This document shows positions 17,166 through 25,864 of a stretch of 64,000 nt of DNA, one piece after another; within the stretch, counting starts at the first letter, position 1; each line of letters starts with the position of its first letter. The notes under the pieces were generated by a model. That model was not told the origin of the DNA, did no database searches, and worked only from the letters and a program-made list of their open reading frames with translations. The position numbers were made by a program, and so were the translations under genes. The stretch is taken from positions 124,001 to 188,000 of the forward strand of contig NZ_RJUA01000120.1 in the NCBI RefSeq assembly GCF_024343575.1. Direction: 5' to 3'. Source of the DNA: Lacihabitans sp. LS3-19. Lineage in GTDB: Bacteria; Bacteroidota; Bacteroidia; Cytophagales; Spirosomataceae.

Positions 17166-17828
17166 ATGAAATCGAATCTCACTTCTTCTAGTATTTTTTT
17201 AGGAATGTTTTGTTGCATTCTTATCTTCTCATGCAACAATAAAACGATTGAAAAAACGCCAACAAGTGAACAACGTAAGGTGGCAAAAGAGAAAACCATT
17301 GAAAATATGCTGTCGGCCTATAAGGCTGAGAAGACCTCAATAGCAAAATATGAAGCGTTTTCAAAGAAAGCCGAGGAAGATGGCTTTCACAATGTGGCTT
17401 TGCTATATAATGCAGCGGCTGCATCCGAAAATATTCATGCTATAAATCATAAAGCTGTAATAGAGGATGACGGAGGTACTTTGCCTATATTTACGCCTCA
17501 GTTCCAGGTAAATTCAACCAAAGAGAATTTAGAAAACAATATAAAAGAAGAAACCTTAGCGGCTAAAACAAAATATCCAGATTATTTAAAAACAGCAGAA
17601 ATCGCCGAGGACTTAATAGCTCATTTAAGTCTCACTTATGCGATGAAAACCGAACAAAAACATAAGTTCTTTTTTGAGCAAGCTCTTGGAGATATCAATA
17701 GCAATACATTGAATAGTTTACCCTCAAAATATTACGTTTGTCCTGCCTGCGGAAATATCTATACGGACGCTCCAAGGCATTGCGATTTTTCACTAACTGA
17801 CCGAGAAAAATTTATTGTGTTTCAATAA
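17166..17828 (+). CDS. Lipoprotein rubrerythrin-like protein
   Basis: 220 residues from the ATG at 17166. The N-terminus has a lipobox-type end (CCILIFSC then NNKT), so the protein is probably a lipid-anchored export. The next 140 residues are a ferritin-like four-helix rubrerythrin domain with Glu-rich helices (ENMLSAYKAEKTSIAKYE; ASENIHAINHKAV; EIAEDLIAHLSLTYAMKTEQKH). The C-terminal rubredoxin-like knuckle YVCPACGNIYTD has its first Cys pair, but the second pair reads HCDFS, so only one of two cysteines remains. Rubrerythrins reduce peroxide; an exported form with an incomplete rubredoxin site is unusual. Confidence 0.78.
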   Translation: MKSNLTSSSIFLGMFCCILIFSCNNKTIEKTPTSEQRKVAKEKTIENMLSAYKAEKTSIAKYEAFSKKAEEDGFHNVALLYNAAAASENIHAINHKAVIEDDGGTLPIFTPQFQVNSTKENLENNIKEETLAAKTKYPDYLKTAEIAEDLIAHLSLTYAMKTEQKHKFFFEQALGDINSNTLNSLPSKYYVCPACGNIYTDAPRHCDFSLTDREKFIVFQ

Positions 17829-18554
17829 GATATTTTTAGGGCAAAACTCCATTGACCCTTATTTGGCAAGTTCTCAAATACTTGTCTAAGCTAGATAATA
17901 TAGGATTTCCAATCCCATATATTATTAATTTTCAAAAACAAAACCTACGAATATTCCGCTCCTGATAAAATTCATCAGGGAAAGTATTTTTAGAATACAG
18001 CACACCCAACTTTTTAAAAATCTCAAGCTTTAAACTTAATGCTTTCCTATGTTTTGGCTATTTACTTCTTAGATCCTTTTAGCGGAAAACATCTGCCTTA
18101 ATAGGTATAAATACCTGATTTTGAACTACTTTTTGGAATTATTAAAAGCAGTGGTTACTTTTGATAAGGTAAGCGATTAGTTATTGATTTTGTACAATCG
18201 TCAAAGAAAAGATTGTATTATTTATCAAATTCACAATTAAAAAATATAGCCCAAGCCAAATAAATGAAAGCTAATTTGAGCGTTTAAATATCTTCAAGAA
18301 ATATTTAAGTAAGCAAAATAAAAGCCCTTCAAAATTCCATTTTCATCCTACATCTATAATAAAAACATTGTAAACCATCAAAGCTAAAATAGTACTTAGA
18401 TAAAGAAATTTTAAATGCTTAGGATTCAAAAATAGGGCATATTTAATACTTGTTCTATGGGTAAAACTATTGTCCATTTGAAGTCCAAGATTAGATTATA
18501 AATGGTAAAAAATTGGAGTTTTAGAGAGAATGTTTAAAAATTAAATAAGCATAC
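17829..18554. other. Intergenic region with duplicated-gene remnant
   Basis: 726 bp between the rubrerythrin and the ThDP decarboxylase. It holds the SRPBCC remnant (17954-18059) and otherwise AT-rich DNA. The promoter of the long decarboxylase/oxidase operon must be near its right end; TCCATTTG at 18473-18480 is one mismatch from TAnnTTTG and is only a weak candidate. Confidence 0.5.
17954..18059 (+). pseudogene. Remnant of a second SRPBCC gene copy (3' end)
   Basis: About 105 nt aligning by eye with 16767-16877, the 3' end and downstream flank of the SRPBCC gene. Shared blocks include GATAAAATTCAT, AAAGTATTTT, CTTTTTAAAAAT and TTTTGGCT, in the same order. Stops and indels break the frame. 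The 5' part of this copy has been lost. Confidence 0.7.
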
Positions 18555-20273
18555 ATGAAAACTAAAAAAGAATTTACAGTGGCAGACTATTTGCTTACTA
18601 GGATGTTACAATTAAATGTAACGGAGGTATTCCAAATACCGGGAGATTATGTAAAACACTTTACACAAGCTCTAGAGGATTTTGAAGGCATAGAAACTAT
18701 AGGCACCTCAAATGAGCTAGATGCGGCATACGCAGCTGATGCCTATGGCCGAACCAGAGGCCTTGGTGCTGTGTCATTACAATATGGCGTAAGTACATAC
18801 AGTGCCTTAAATGCCATAGCTGGAGCATATGTGGAGCGTAGCCCAGTTATAGTAATTAGTGCCTCGCCTGGTGCAGATGCTCGCCAAATCGGAAATATGT
18901 ATAATGTACTTTACCATCATTCTACGGGGAATTTAAATGCTGACCAAGAGATTTTTGAGAGGGTTACTGTAGCTGCAGAAACTTTAAGCACATCTGCAAA
19001 CGCTCCTGAAAAAATCGACAAGCTTATTATAGCGGCTCTTACGCACCAGCGTCCTGTGTATATTGCCTGCTATAAAGAAGTTTGGGCAGAACCATGTCCG
19101 AAACCATCAAATACCAAACTCAAGGCTATTGTTCCTAAAAGTGAGCCTGCGTCTCTTCAAAATGCCTTAACACAAGCTTGGAGTCAAATACAATTGGCAA
19201 AATCGCCTTTAATCTTTGCCGGGGTTGAGATTCTAAGACATGGTTTGGCAGAAAAATTAGAAAAATTGATAAAAGAAAGTGGTTTTTTATACACAACCAC
19301 CACATTAGGAAAGACTGTTCTGGACGAAAAAGGCGATAAATTTATTGGAACTTATGCCGACCAAGCCTCCATTCCGGAGGTCATCCAAATAGTAGAAGCA
19401 GCCGACTGTATAATTTCTTTAGGGACCATCATCACTGACGACTACCTATGGTTGGTCGAAAATAAGTTTTCAGATATGATAATATGCACTACCCAAGAAA
19501 TGCGAGCGGGCTATTTTACTTATCAAAATGTCAGTCTTGGAGATTTTCTTGATGGTTTAATAGAACTATTTAAAAAAGCCAAAGCATATCCTTTAACATT
19601 AAAAGCCCCTGCTCAGCCAAAATTTCCAGAGCCATGGAGCTCAAATTCTGACCCGAAATACAAGGAAAATGATGAAACTATTACCTATAATCGGTTTTTT
19701 GAGCAAACAACGGCATTTCTGAAAAAGAATAAAATGCTAGATGAAATAATAATGACTTATGGCGTAAGTTCGGCCATGTATGTGGCTACTAATATTTACG
19801 GAATGTCTCAAAATACCTACATATCGTCTGCTGCTTGGCAATGTATTGGATTTGAAACAGGAGCAGCATCGGGTGCTCAGCTAGGAAGCCGAAAACAAGC
19901 CTGGACTGTAGCTGGAGATGGTGGTTTTATGATGATAGCACAATCGCTTTCTACATTGGTAAAATATAAATTAAACGCCATAATATTTGTGATGAGCAAT
20001 GGGGTCTATGCGATAGAGCAAGTTTATGTGGATATTAACTCATTTAAGGCCGGTCCACAGCACAAATTTGATGCCTTTGATATTCTACCTAAATGGGACT
20101 ATCAAGCATTAGCAAAGGCATTTGGAGCAAATAGCTATCGTGCTGAAACAATATCAGACTTAAAAAAAGTATTGCATAAACTTAAGGAAAAAACAAATCT
20201 ACCGACTTTGGTGGAAATCGTAATACCACAAAAAGACCTTGCTCAGCAGATGGCTAGGCTGGGAAATGAATAA
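18555..20273 (+). CDS. ThDP-dependent 2-oxo-acid decarboxylase (pyruvate/indolepyruvate decarboxylase family)
   Basis: 572 residues, the usual length. All catalytic positions of the pyruvate decarboxylase family are present: D31 (IPGDYVK), E54 (NELDAAYAADAYGR), the HH pair H121-H122 (VLYHHSTG), the ThDP motif AGDGG (D455) and E488 (YAIEQ). The enzyme decarboxylates 2-oxo acids to aldehydes with ThDP and Mg2+. It is first in a four-gene operon with an L-amino-acid oxidase, a LodA and a LodB protein, so its substrate is probably a 2-oxo acid made from an amino acid. Aromatic versus aliphatic preference cannot be told. There is no signal peptide, so it acts in the cytoplasm. Confidence 0.9.
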   Translation: MKTKKEFTVADYLLTRMLQLNVTEVFQIPGDYVKHFTQALEDFEGIETIGTSNELDAAYAADAYGRTRGLGAVSLQYGVSTYSALNAIAGAYVERSPVIVISASPGADARQIGNMYNVLYHHSTGNLNADQEIFERVTVAAETLSTSANAPEKIDKLIIAALTHQRPVYIACYKEVWAEPCPKPSNTKLKAIVPKSEPASLQNALTQAWSQIQLAKSPLIFAGVEILRHGLAEKLEKLIKESGFLYTTTTLGKTVLDEKGDKFIGTYADQASIPEVIQIVEAADCIISLGTIITDDYLWLVENKFSDMIICTTQEMRAGYFTYQNVSLGDFLDGLIELFKKAKAYPLTLKAPAQPKFPEPWSSNSDPKYKENDETITYNRFFEQTTAFLKKNKMLDEIIMTYGVSSAMYVATNIYGMSQNTYISSAAWQCIGFETGAASGAQLGSRKQAWTVAGDGGFMMIAQSLSTLVKYKLNAIIFVMSNGVYAIEQVYVDINSFKAGPQHKFDAFDILPKWDYQALAKAFGANSYRAETISDLKKVLHKLKEKTNLPTLVEIVIPQKDLAQQMARLGNE

Positions 20274-20299
20274 AAATTATAACAAAAAAATATATAGTC

Positions 20300-22297
20300 A
20301 TGAATAAAAAAACTTATTCCATTTTTGGAGCTGGAGCTGCAGGACTTTACACGGCTTGGCGATTGCTCGACGGTAAATCGAAAGAAGAAAATAATGAGAA
20401 AATGCTGGTACCAGGCGACGTATTGGAATTATACGATTGGGGGCAGTACGATTTTTCTAAAAAACAAAGCGGTACAAGAGCTCCGGGTGCTAGAGTATGC
20501 ACCTGGCATTATCAAGACAATAAGGAAAATTCCTATTTAGAATTAGGTGGTATGCGGTATTCGCACTGGGACGGCTCTCCAATGGGTGCTGGCCATAGAG
20601 TGGTTACTGAAACTATTCACAAGTTAGATCTTAAAAAATATTCTGTGCCATTTAATGAATCTGCAGACCCGCTGATGTCTTTGAGGGCTAAAAACATGTA
20701 TATATCAGACATCAATTCAAATCAGTCAGCACCATATAATTCCGCTAACTACGGAGCCGATGCTCCACCAGATGATGGTTTTACGACTATCCAGACGGTG
20801 GCTATAACACAAGAGTCGGGTCCTACCACTCGCAGAGAGTGGTGCAGGTTTTATGAAGAAGGAAAAATAAATATTGAAACAGCAGAGAGTGCAATTTTCA
20901 AAAAAGGCGACTTATTGAAAGATATCGGCTATTGGAATCTTGGCTATGACAGACTAGGCCAAGAGGGCTTTTCCTATTTGTCAGACGGCAACGGCTACTC
21001 ATCGAATGTAGTAAATAGCCATAGTGCACAATCCTTTAATGTCAACGATGAGTTTACGCCAGGAACTGAGTACAAAACCCTAGTCAAGGGCTTTTCGAGT
21101 CTTTTTGATGGTTTATTTAATGAAGTAGTCGAGTTAGCAAAAAAGAAAGGTATAATATTAGAATATCATCCAAATACAAGACTTCGCTCAATACTTGATA
21201 CCGAAGAGGGCATCAATTACACCACTGCCACTCGGGCAGCACCTGACAATTTATCAGAAAGCAAAACTTGTGATGCCGCGTTTTTAGCCATGCCAAGAGC
21301 GGCCATAGAATTGGTAGCTCAAGCCACAAGATACAGCGATAAAGAAGGCTTGGATGTTCTGAATGATGAAAAAGTTCAATTGTACCTTGAGTCTGTTATG
21401 ATGGAGCCTTCTTATAAAATAGGAATGTTTTTTGACGAACCATGGTGGAGAAACACCCCAACCGGCGGCCCGACCTATCCAGCAAAACTTACGAGCTATT
21501 TCTTAACCAAGGAAGGAATTGGAAAATTAGAAAAGGAGAAATTTCCAGCTAAATATTTAAAAGCAATTGAAAACGCTAAAAAACCATTTCAAATTATCGG
21601 AACTTCGTATAATGATAAAGCGAGTTTTTTAGAGGCTATTCAATCACAAACAGAGGAGAGATTAAGCATTAAGGAGGAAAATCAAATCTTAGCGGTGGCA
21701 GAATTGGATACGATTGGGCCAAGTATAACAGATATGCCAATCCGACAGGTGGTATATTTTGGAGACAATGCTTTGAATAAGAAAGGTAAAAAAGTCTATG
21801 GCATATTGGCCAGTTATGATGATATAGTGTACACCACATTTTGGAAACCGCTAGAACTTGGGCCTTTCGCAAAAAGGAAAATTCCAGAATCAAGAGACAT
21901 ACAACCACTTGAGGGACCACGAGCAGCACCGCCGGTAATGATAAAAATGTTACGCCAACAGTTGGCAGCATTACATTTCGGTCCTCAGTCTGATTATTCA
22001 TCAGTACCAGAGCCACTCGAAACCAAGTACATGGACTGGTCTCTCCCGCCGTTTAATGCGGGTTACCATGCATATAAGTCGCATTATAATTTAGGCGATG
22101 TGCAAAGAAAAATCAGAAAGCCTTCGCAGTTGATTCATGGAAAAGACAGCAATATTTTTATCGTAGGTGAAACCTACTCAAATGACCAGGCTTGGGTAGA
22201 GGGAGCTTTTTGTACTTCAGAATCGGTTTTAAATGATTTTTTTAGTATAAAACCAATTATAGACGAGAAACACTATCCATTTATTTGTCCAGAATAA
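20300..22297 (+). CDS. FAD-dependent amine/L-amino-acid oxidase
   Basis: 665 residues. The N-terminal dinucleotide-binding motif is IFGAGAAGLYTAWRLL, and LELGGMRYSHW is the signature of L-amino-acid oxidases (the ELGGMR block). The C-terminal FAD-binding block is GETYSNDQAWVEGAFCTSESV. These enzymes convert an amino acid to a 2-oxo acid, ammonia and H2O2. It starts 26 nt after the decarboxylase and ends 15 nt before lodA, so all belong to one transcript. An obvious route is amino acid to 2-oxo acid to aldehyde, catalysed by this gene and its upstream neighbour; that route is inferred. No signal peptide is visible. Confidence 0.85.
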   Translation: MNKKTYSIFGAGAAGLYTAWRLLDGKSKEENNEKMLVPGDVLELYDWGQYDFSKKQSGTRAPGARVCTWHYQDNKENSYLELGGMRYSHWDGSPMGAGHRVVTETIHKLDLKKYSVPFNESADPLMSLRAKNMYISDINSNQSAPYNSANYGADAPPDDGFTTIQTVAITQESGPTTRREWCRFYEEGKINIETAESAIFKKGDLLKDIGYWNLGYDRLGQEGFSYLSDGNGYSSNVVNSHSAQSFNVNDEFTPGTEYKTLVKGFSSLFDGLFNEVVELAKKKGIILEYHPNTRLRSILDTEEGINYTTATRAAPDNLSESKTCDAAFLAMPRAAIELVAQATRYSDKEGLDVLNDEKVQLYLESVMMEPSYKIGMFFDEPWWRNTPTGGPTYPAKLTSYFLTKEGIGKLEKEKFPAKYLKAIENAKKPFQIIGTSYNDKASFLEAIQSQTEERLSIKEENQILAVAELDTIGPSITDMPIRQVVYFGDNALNKKGKKVYGILASYDDIVYTTFWKPLELGPFAKRKIPESRDIQPLEGPRAAPPVMIKMLRQQLAALHFGPQSDYSSVPEPLETKYMDWSLPPFNAGYHAYKSHYNLGDVQRKIRKPSQLIHGKDSNIFIVGETYSNDQAWVEGAFCTSESVLNDFFSIKPIIDEKHYPFICPE

Positions 22298-22312
22298 TAA
22301 AGCAAAAGAAAA

Positions 22313-24226
22313 ATGAATATTAATGAAATTAACAGTTTAGCAATCTATCCTCCGATAGGTATTGCAAGAATAGGAAACTCTGATGCATATTTTCTCGCTT
22401 CGGATATACCTGGCATGGAAAAAACACCAGATGGTGGGTATAAAGACCGATTTGGCAAAATAAAAAAACAAGTAGCAAGGTTCAGAGTATATGCTTTTGA
22501 TAAAGCAGGTATAGCTCTGGGCGAAGTAAAATCTGATATGGCAACCATCAAATGGACGGTTGATGTAGCAAATGTAAAAGCTGCTTGGTATCAATTTAAC
22601 AATGCCATGGATCTTGGAAATTATAGCAAATCACCATCATTGCCGAGAAACAATAATGTTATTGGGTCTGATAGAAGTCAATTGGCCATTATCCCGAGTC
22701 AGAGAACTATCCAAGGTCAAAACCAAACAAGTCCACATTTTGACGATGGCTCTTTCTATGGTACAAAAGTAGACTTGGGGCATTTGCAAACCGATGAAGA
22801 CGGTCGCTTACTATTTTTCTCTGGTAACGGAGGTGCGGCTTCAAAAGACAATATTCCTGCAACCACTTTTGCAAATAACGATGGCTGGCATGATGATACC
22901 TGCGACGGTGTAATTAGAGCAACAGTAGAAATAAATGGAAAAAGCTTAGTGGCCGAACCAGCAGTGGTGGCAGTAACACCGCCAAATTTTGGTCCAGGTC
23001 TGTATGGCGTGGTTACGATGAACGACGTGGTTCAGGATATGTTTATAAGAGAAATGAACTATCCTAACCCTGCTCAGGCTTGCCTAGAGTTTTGGAAACA
23101 TATATATCCGATTTTTGAACGTATGACCAATACGCAATGGGTTAACCAAGGTTTCTTTATGCTTTTTGGAAAAAACTCCCCATCTGATTTTACAGATCCA
23201 AAGCTATTAAATCTTTTAAAAGACCCATCTGAAAGTTCAAAATCAATTAGAGAGCGAGTATTTAGTTGGTTTAGAAATCCACAATCTACGGATTTATCAT
23301 CTGCAAAAGTTCCCCCATTTTATGGCGACGGATTTTCTGAATGGCCTGAAATTGCAATGGTAGATTTACCTTTGACCATTACTCAATATGATTGGTTGTC
23401 AAAATGGGCTTCTGGAAACTTTATAGAGGGTAAACCTACAGTACCAACCGAATTTGAGCTTCTTAGTCCACAAGAACAAATTGATTCCCTAAATCAAGCA
23501 CCGCTAGAAGAATGTCTTGGTGGGCCATTTCATCCAGGAATAGAACTAACCTGGCCTATGCGAGAAAAACAAATGTGGCAAAAACCTTATAGACTAAAAA
23601 TTGTAGCTGAAGGTGTGCCTACAAAATTAGATTTTGGTCCTGAGTTAACCCCAGAAATAGCACTAGGTGTAAATGGGCCTTGTTCTGTAAGTGGTCCTGG
23701 GTCATTAACTAGATGGTTGGGCGTACCCTGGCAAACAGACGAAGCCAGCTGTCTTTCGGGTTACACAGTCTCCAATTATCTTCCATTGCCTTCGTTTTGG
23801 GCAGCACGCGTGCCAAATCAAGTGCTTGCAGAAGACGGGTACTTAAGAATGAAGGATGGCACTGTAAATATAGCTCAACGGCTGAAACATTTTGATTACA
23901 GGCAGGATTGGTTGCGAGATATAGACGGCGACTATCTAAAAAAAATCAATCTAATGGTAAAAGAATGGAATGAATTAGGAATTGTTACAAGAGAAGAAGA
24001 AAATTCACCAAACAGTGAAAATGAATATCTTCCAGAATTAGCTTGGATTGAAAAAGGCAGAAATTTTAGGGAAGAAGACAAAGACCCTACATTCGCCCAG
24101 GTACTTTTTGCCGAAAAAGCAGAAATCCCAAGCTTAGAGGCAGCCGCTGAAAGAAGATTTTTATTAAAAGCTTCGGCTCCAAAAAGTAGTAGAGTTCGAA
24201 GAACCCTTGCCCGTGATGAGCGATAG
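22313..24226 (+). CDS. LodA/GoxA-type quinoprotein amino-acid oxidase with altered CTQ site
   Basis: 637 residues, LodA/GoxA family. The start LAIYPPIGIARIGNSD is the family signature. Known members carry a cysteine tryptophylquinone formed from a Cys and a Trp (C516 and W581 in Marinomonas LodA, 65 apart). The Trp is W473 in LGVPWQTDE. The matching Cys position in GGPFHPGIELTW is H407, 66 residues earlier; the nearest cysteines are C401 and C480. The second LodA in this window has C541 there. The protein may lack CTQ, use another Cys, or have a different role. Translation of the 3' end overlaps lodB by 11 nt. Confidence 0.85.
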   Translation: MNINEINSLAIYPPIGIARIGNSDAYFLASDIPGMEKTPDGGYKDRFGKIKKQVARFRVYAFDKAGIALGEVKSDMATIKWTVDVANVKAAWYQFNNAMDLGNYSKSPSLPRNNNVIGSDRSQLAIIPSQRTIQGQNQTSPHFDDGSFYGTKVDLGHLQTDEDGRLLFFSGNGGAASKDNIPATTFANNDGWHDDTCDGVIRATVEINGKSLVAEPAVVAVTPPNFGPGLYGVVTMNDVVQDMFIREMNYPNPAQACLEFWKHIYPIFERMTNTQWVNQGFFMLFGKNSPSDFTDPKLLNLLKDPSESSKSIRERVFSWFRNPQSTDLSSAKVPPFYGDGFSEWPEIAMVDLPLTITQYDWLSKWASGNFIEGKPTVPTEFELLSPQEQIDSLNQAPLEECLGGPFHPGIELTWPMREKQMWQKPYRLKIVAEGVPTKLDFGPELTPEIALGVNGPCSVSGPGSLTRWLGVPWQTDEASCLSGYTVSNYLPLPSFWAARVPNQVLAEDGYLRMKDGTVNIAQRLKHFDYRQDWLRDIDGDYLKKINLMVKEWNELGIVTREEENSPNSENEYLPELAWIEKGRNFREEDKDPTFAQVLFAEKAEIPSLEAAAERRFLLKASAPKSSRVRRTLARDER

Positions 24227-25310
24227 AATTAATTACCAGGTTATAATAGTAGGTGGTGGCCCAGCAGGGATCGCCACCTCTTTGACTTTAACGGCAAGAG
24301 GAATTTCAAACTGTATAATTGAAGCAGATAATCAACCTAAAGTTAAAGCTGGTGAAGCCTTACCACCTAACGCCAAACAGCTTTTGATACAGTTAAATAT
24401 TTTAGATTTAGTAAAGCATTCCAAGCATATTCCTTATTATGGAAACAAGAGTTGTTGGGGCGATACCGAACTCCAGCAAAAGGAATTTCTAAAAGGAGTT
24501 TTTGGCCACGGATACTTATTAGACAGACAATATTTTGAGAAACAATTACGAGACCGGGTAAAAACCACATCTTCAATACTTTATGAAGGTTTTAAATTAA
24601 TAACCATTGAAAACAAGCCATCAAGAATAGAAGTTGAAATCGAAAAAGATTCTAAAATTATTAAATTAGCGGGTTCTTTTATTGTAGATGCTACAGGAAG
24701 AAAGGCTTCTGTATCTATAAAGCTAGGTCATTTAAAACAGACTTTGGATACCCAGTTTGCTTTAATTTTTAAAGTAAAATTAAACGAGCAAATCGAACAG
24801 CAGATTTTTGTAGAAGCTACTGAGAACGGTTGGTTTTATGTGGCACCATTAGGTAATAATGAGCTTAATATTATGTTTTTTACATTGCAAAACCTAATAC
24901 CACTAAAGAAAGATTTGCCTCAATTTTTAAAAAGAGAATTAAAAAGTACTATACATTTATACAAATTTGTAATGCTTTCTGGATCATCATTAGAAAACGT
25001 AAAGCAAATACCTGCAGGAACTACCAGGTTAAGTATTCCTTTTGGAGAAAATTGGTTGGCGGTAGGGGATGCCGCTTTTTCTTATGACCCAATATCTTCT
25101 TACGGTATTACTTCGGCCTTAGGATCAGGCTATTATGCCGGAAATGCAATTTCAGATTATCTTCTAGGAAATAAAGACGGATTTAACGCTTATAGGTATA
25201 TTTTGGAAAGTGCTTTTGCAACCTATATGGAAAAGTTAGTTCAACATTATGATATTGAAAAAAGATGGCCTGAAAGCTTATATTGGAAAAATAGAATTAA
25301 ATATTTCTAA
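24216..25310 (+). CDS. LodB-type FAD-dependent maturase of the LodA protein
   Basis: 364 residues from the ATG at 24216 (an in-frame TTG at 24207 is possible). It is a flavoprotein of the LodB/GoxB group, related to tryptophan halogenases and geranylgeranyl-reductase-like oxidoreductases. Motifs: VGGGPAGIATSL near the start, GEALPPNAKQLL, and the GDAAFSYDPISSYGITSAL block. In studied systems LodB is needed to form CTQ in LodA. The overlap with lodA shows tight coupling. If this LodA cannot make CTQ, the LodB partner is a puzzle. Confidence 0.88.
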   Translation: MSDRINYQVIIVGGGPAGIATSLTLTARGISNCIIEADNQPKVKAGEALPPNAKQLLIQLNILDLVKHSKHIPYYGNKSCWGDTELQQKEFLKGVFGHGYLLDRQYFEKQLRDRVKTTSSILYEGFKLITIENKPSRIEVEIEKDSKIIKLAGSFIVDATGRKASVSIKLGHLKQTLDTQFALIFKVKLNEQIEQQIFVEATENGWFYVAPLGNNELNIMFFTLQNLIPLKKDLPQFLKRELKSTIHLYKFVMLSGSSLENVKQIPAGTTRLSIPFGENWLAVGDAAFSYDPISSYGITSALGSGYYAGNAISDYLLGNKDGFNAYRYILESAFATYMEKLVQHYDIEKRWPESLYWKNRIKYF

Positions 25311-25346
25311 GTTTCGCTTAAGCACGAAATTCTGTTTTAAAAACCA

Positions 25347-25778
25347 TTACATCGGATTGAACTTGAATTTACCAGAAATTTTAGAATTAAATTTGATATT
25401 GCTGGCCATCATCAATAAGGAAATCAAGACTAACCAACCAATTTGTGAAAAATTCAGATATCGAACTGCAAATAAAAGACTCAAACCCACACCATATAAG
25501 GTGATATTTATCCAAGCTTTATTTTGAAAATGTCTTTTGAGGAGTAAAAAACTGCCGAATAGAAAGACCAATAATATGGCATATTTCCAGTTGGAATTGT
25601 ACTTAATATGGTTCAAACCTATAAAACTAAAAAAAGAAGCATAGGCTGCCCAGCAGATGGGACACTTTGGAAACAAGAAAAGAAATATAGCGGAAACTAT
25701 GTTTAGAGCATTCATTTTCTTAGTATCAGGAATTTTGGTGCTCGAACATGAACAAGTACTTTTTGCTTTATTTTCCAT
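25347..25778 (-). CDS. Small polytopic membrane protein with CPxC motif (MerC-like?)
   Basis: 143 residues. The N-terminus is short and Cys-rich (STCSCSSTK), then four hydrophobic helices follow, the first containing FLFPKCPICWAAYASF. The CPxC in a membrane helix and small four-helix topology resemble MerC-type or metal/thiol-active membrane proteins. It ends 37 nt from the convergent lodB and lies 86 nt downstream of the cytochrome gene, beyond a hairpin. It may be the last gene of the minus operon or an independent one. The function is not known. Confidence 0.65.
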   Translation of the reverse strand: MENKAKSTCSCSSTKIPDTKKMNALNIVSAIFLFLFPKCPICWAAYASFFSFIGLNHIKYNSNWKYAILLVFLFGSFLLLKRHFQNKAWINITLYGVGLSLLFAVRYLNFSQIGWLVLISLLMMASNIKFNSKISGKFKFNPM

Positions 25779-25811
25779 AAAATAAGTGTTTAAGTTTTAA
25801 TAGAATTAGAA

Positions 25812-25845
25812 GCAAGCGAAGCAAATTGTCATTCGCTTCGCTTGC
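25812..25845 (-). terminator. Strong hairpin after the cytochrome gene
   Basis: An 11-bp perfect stem GCAAGCGAAGC / GCTTCGCTTGC with a 12-nt loop, 20 nt past the cytochrome stop. On the plus strand it is followed by AATTTTCTTT; on the minus strand by TTCTAATTCT, so the U-tract is weak. It probably separates the oxidase operon from the small membrane gene or attenuates read-through. Confidence 0.55.
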
Positions 25846-25864
25846 AATTTTCTTTAACGTTTAT

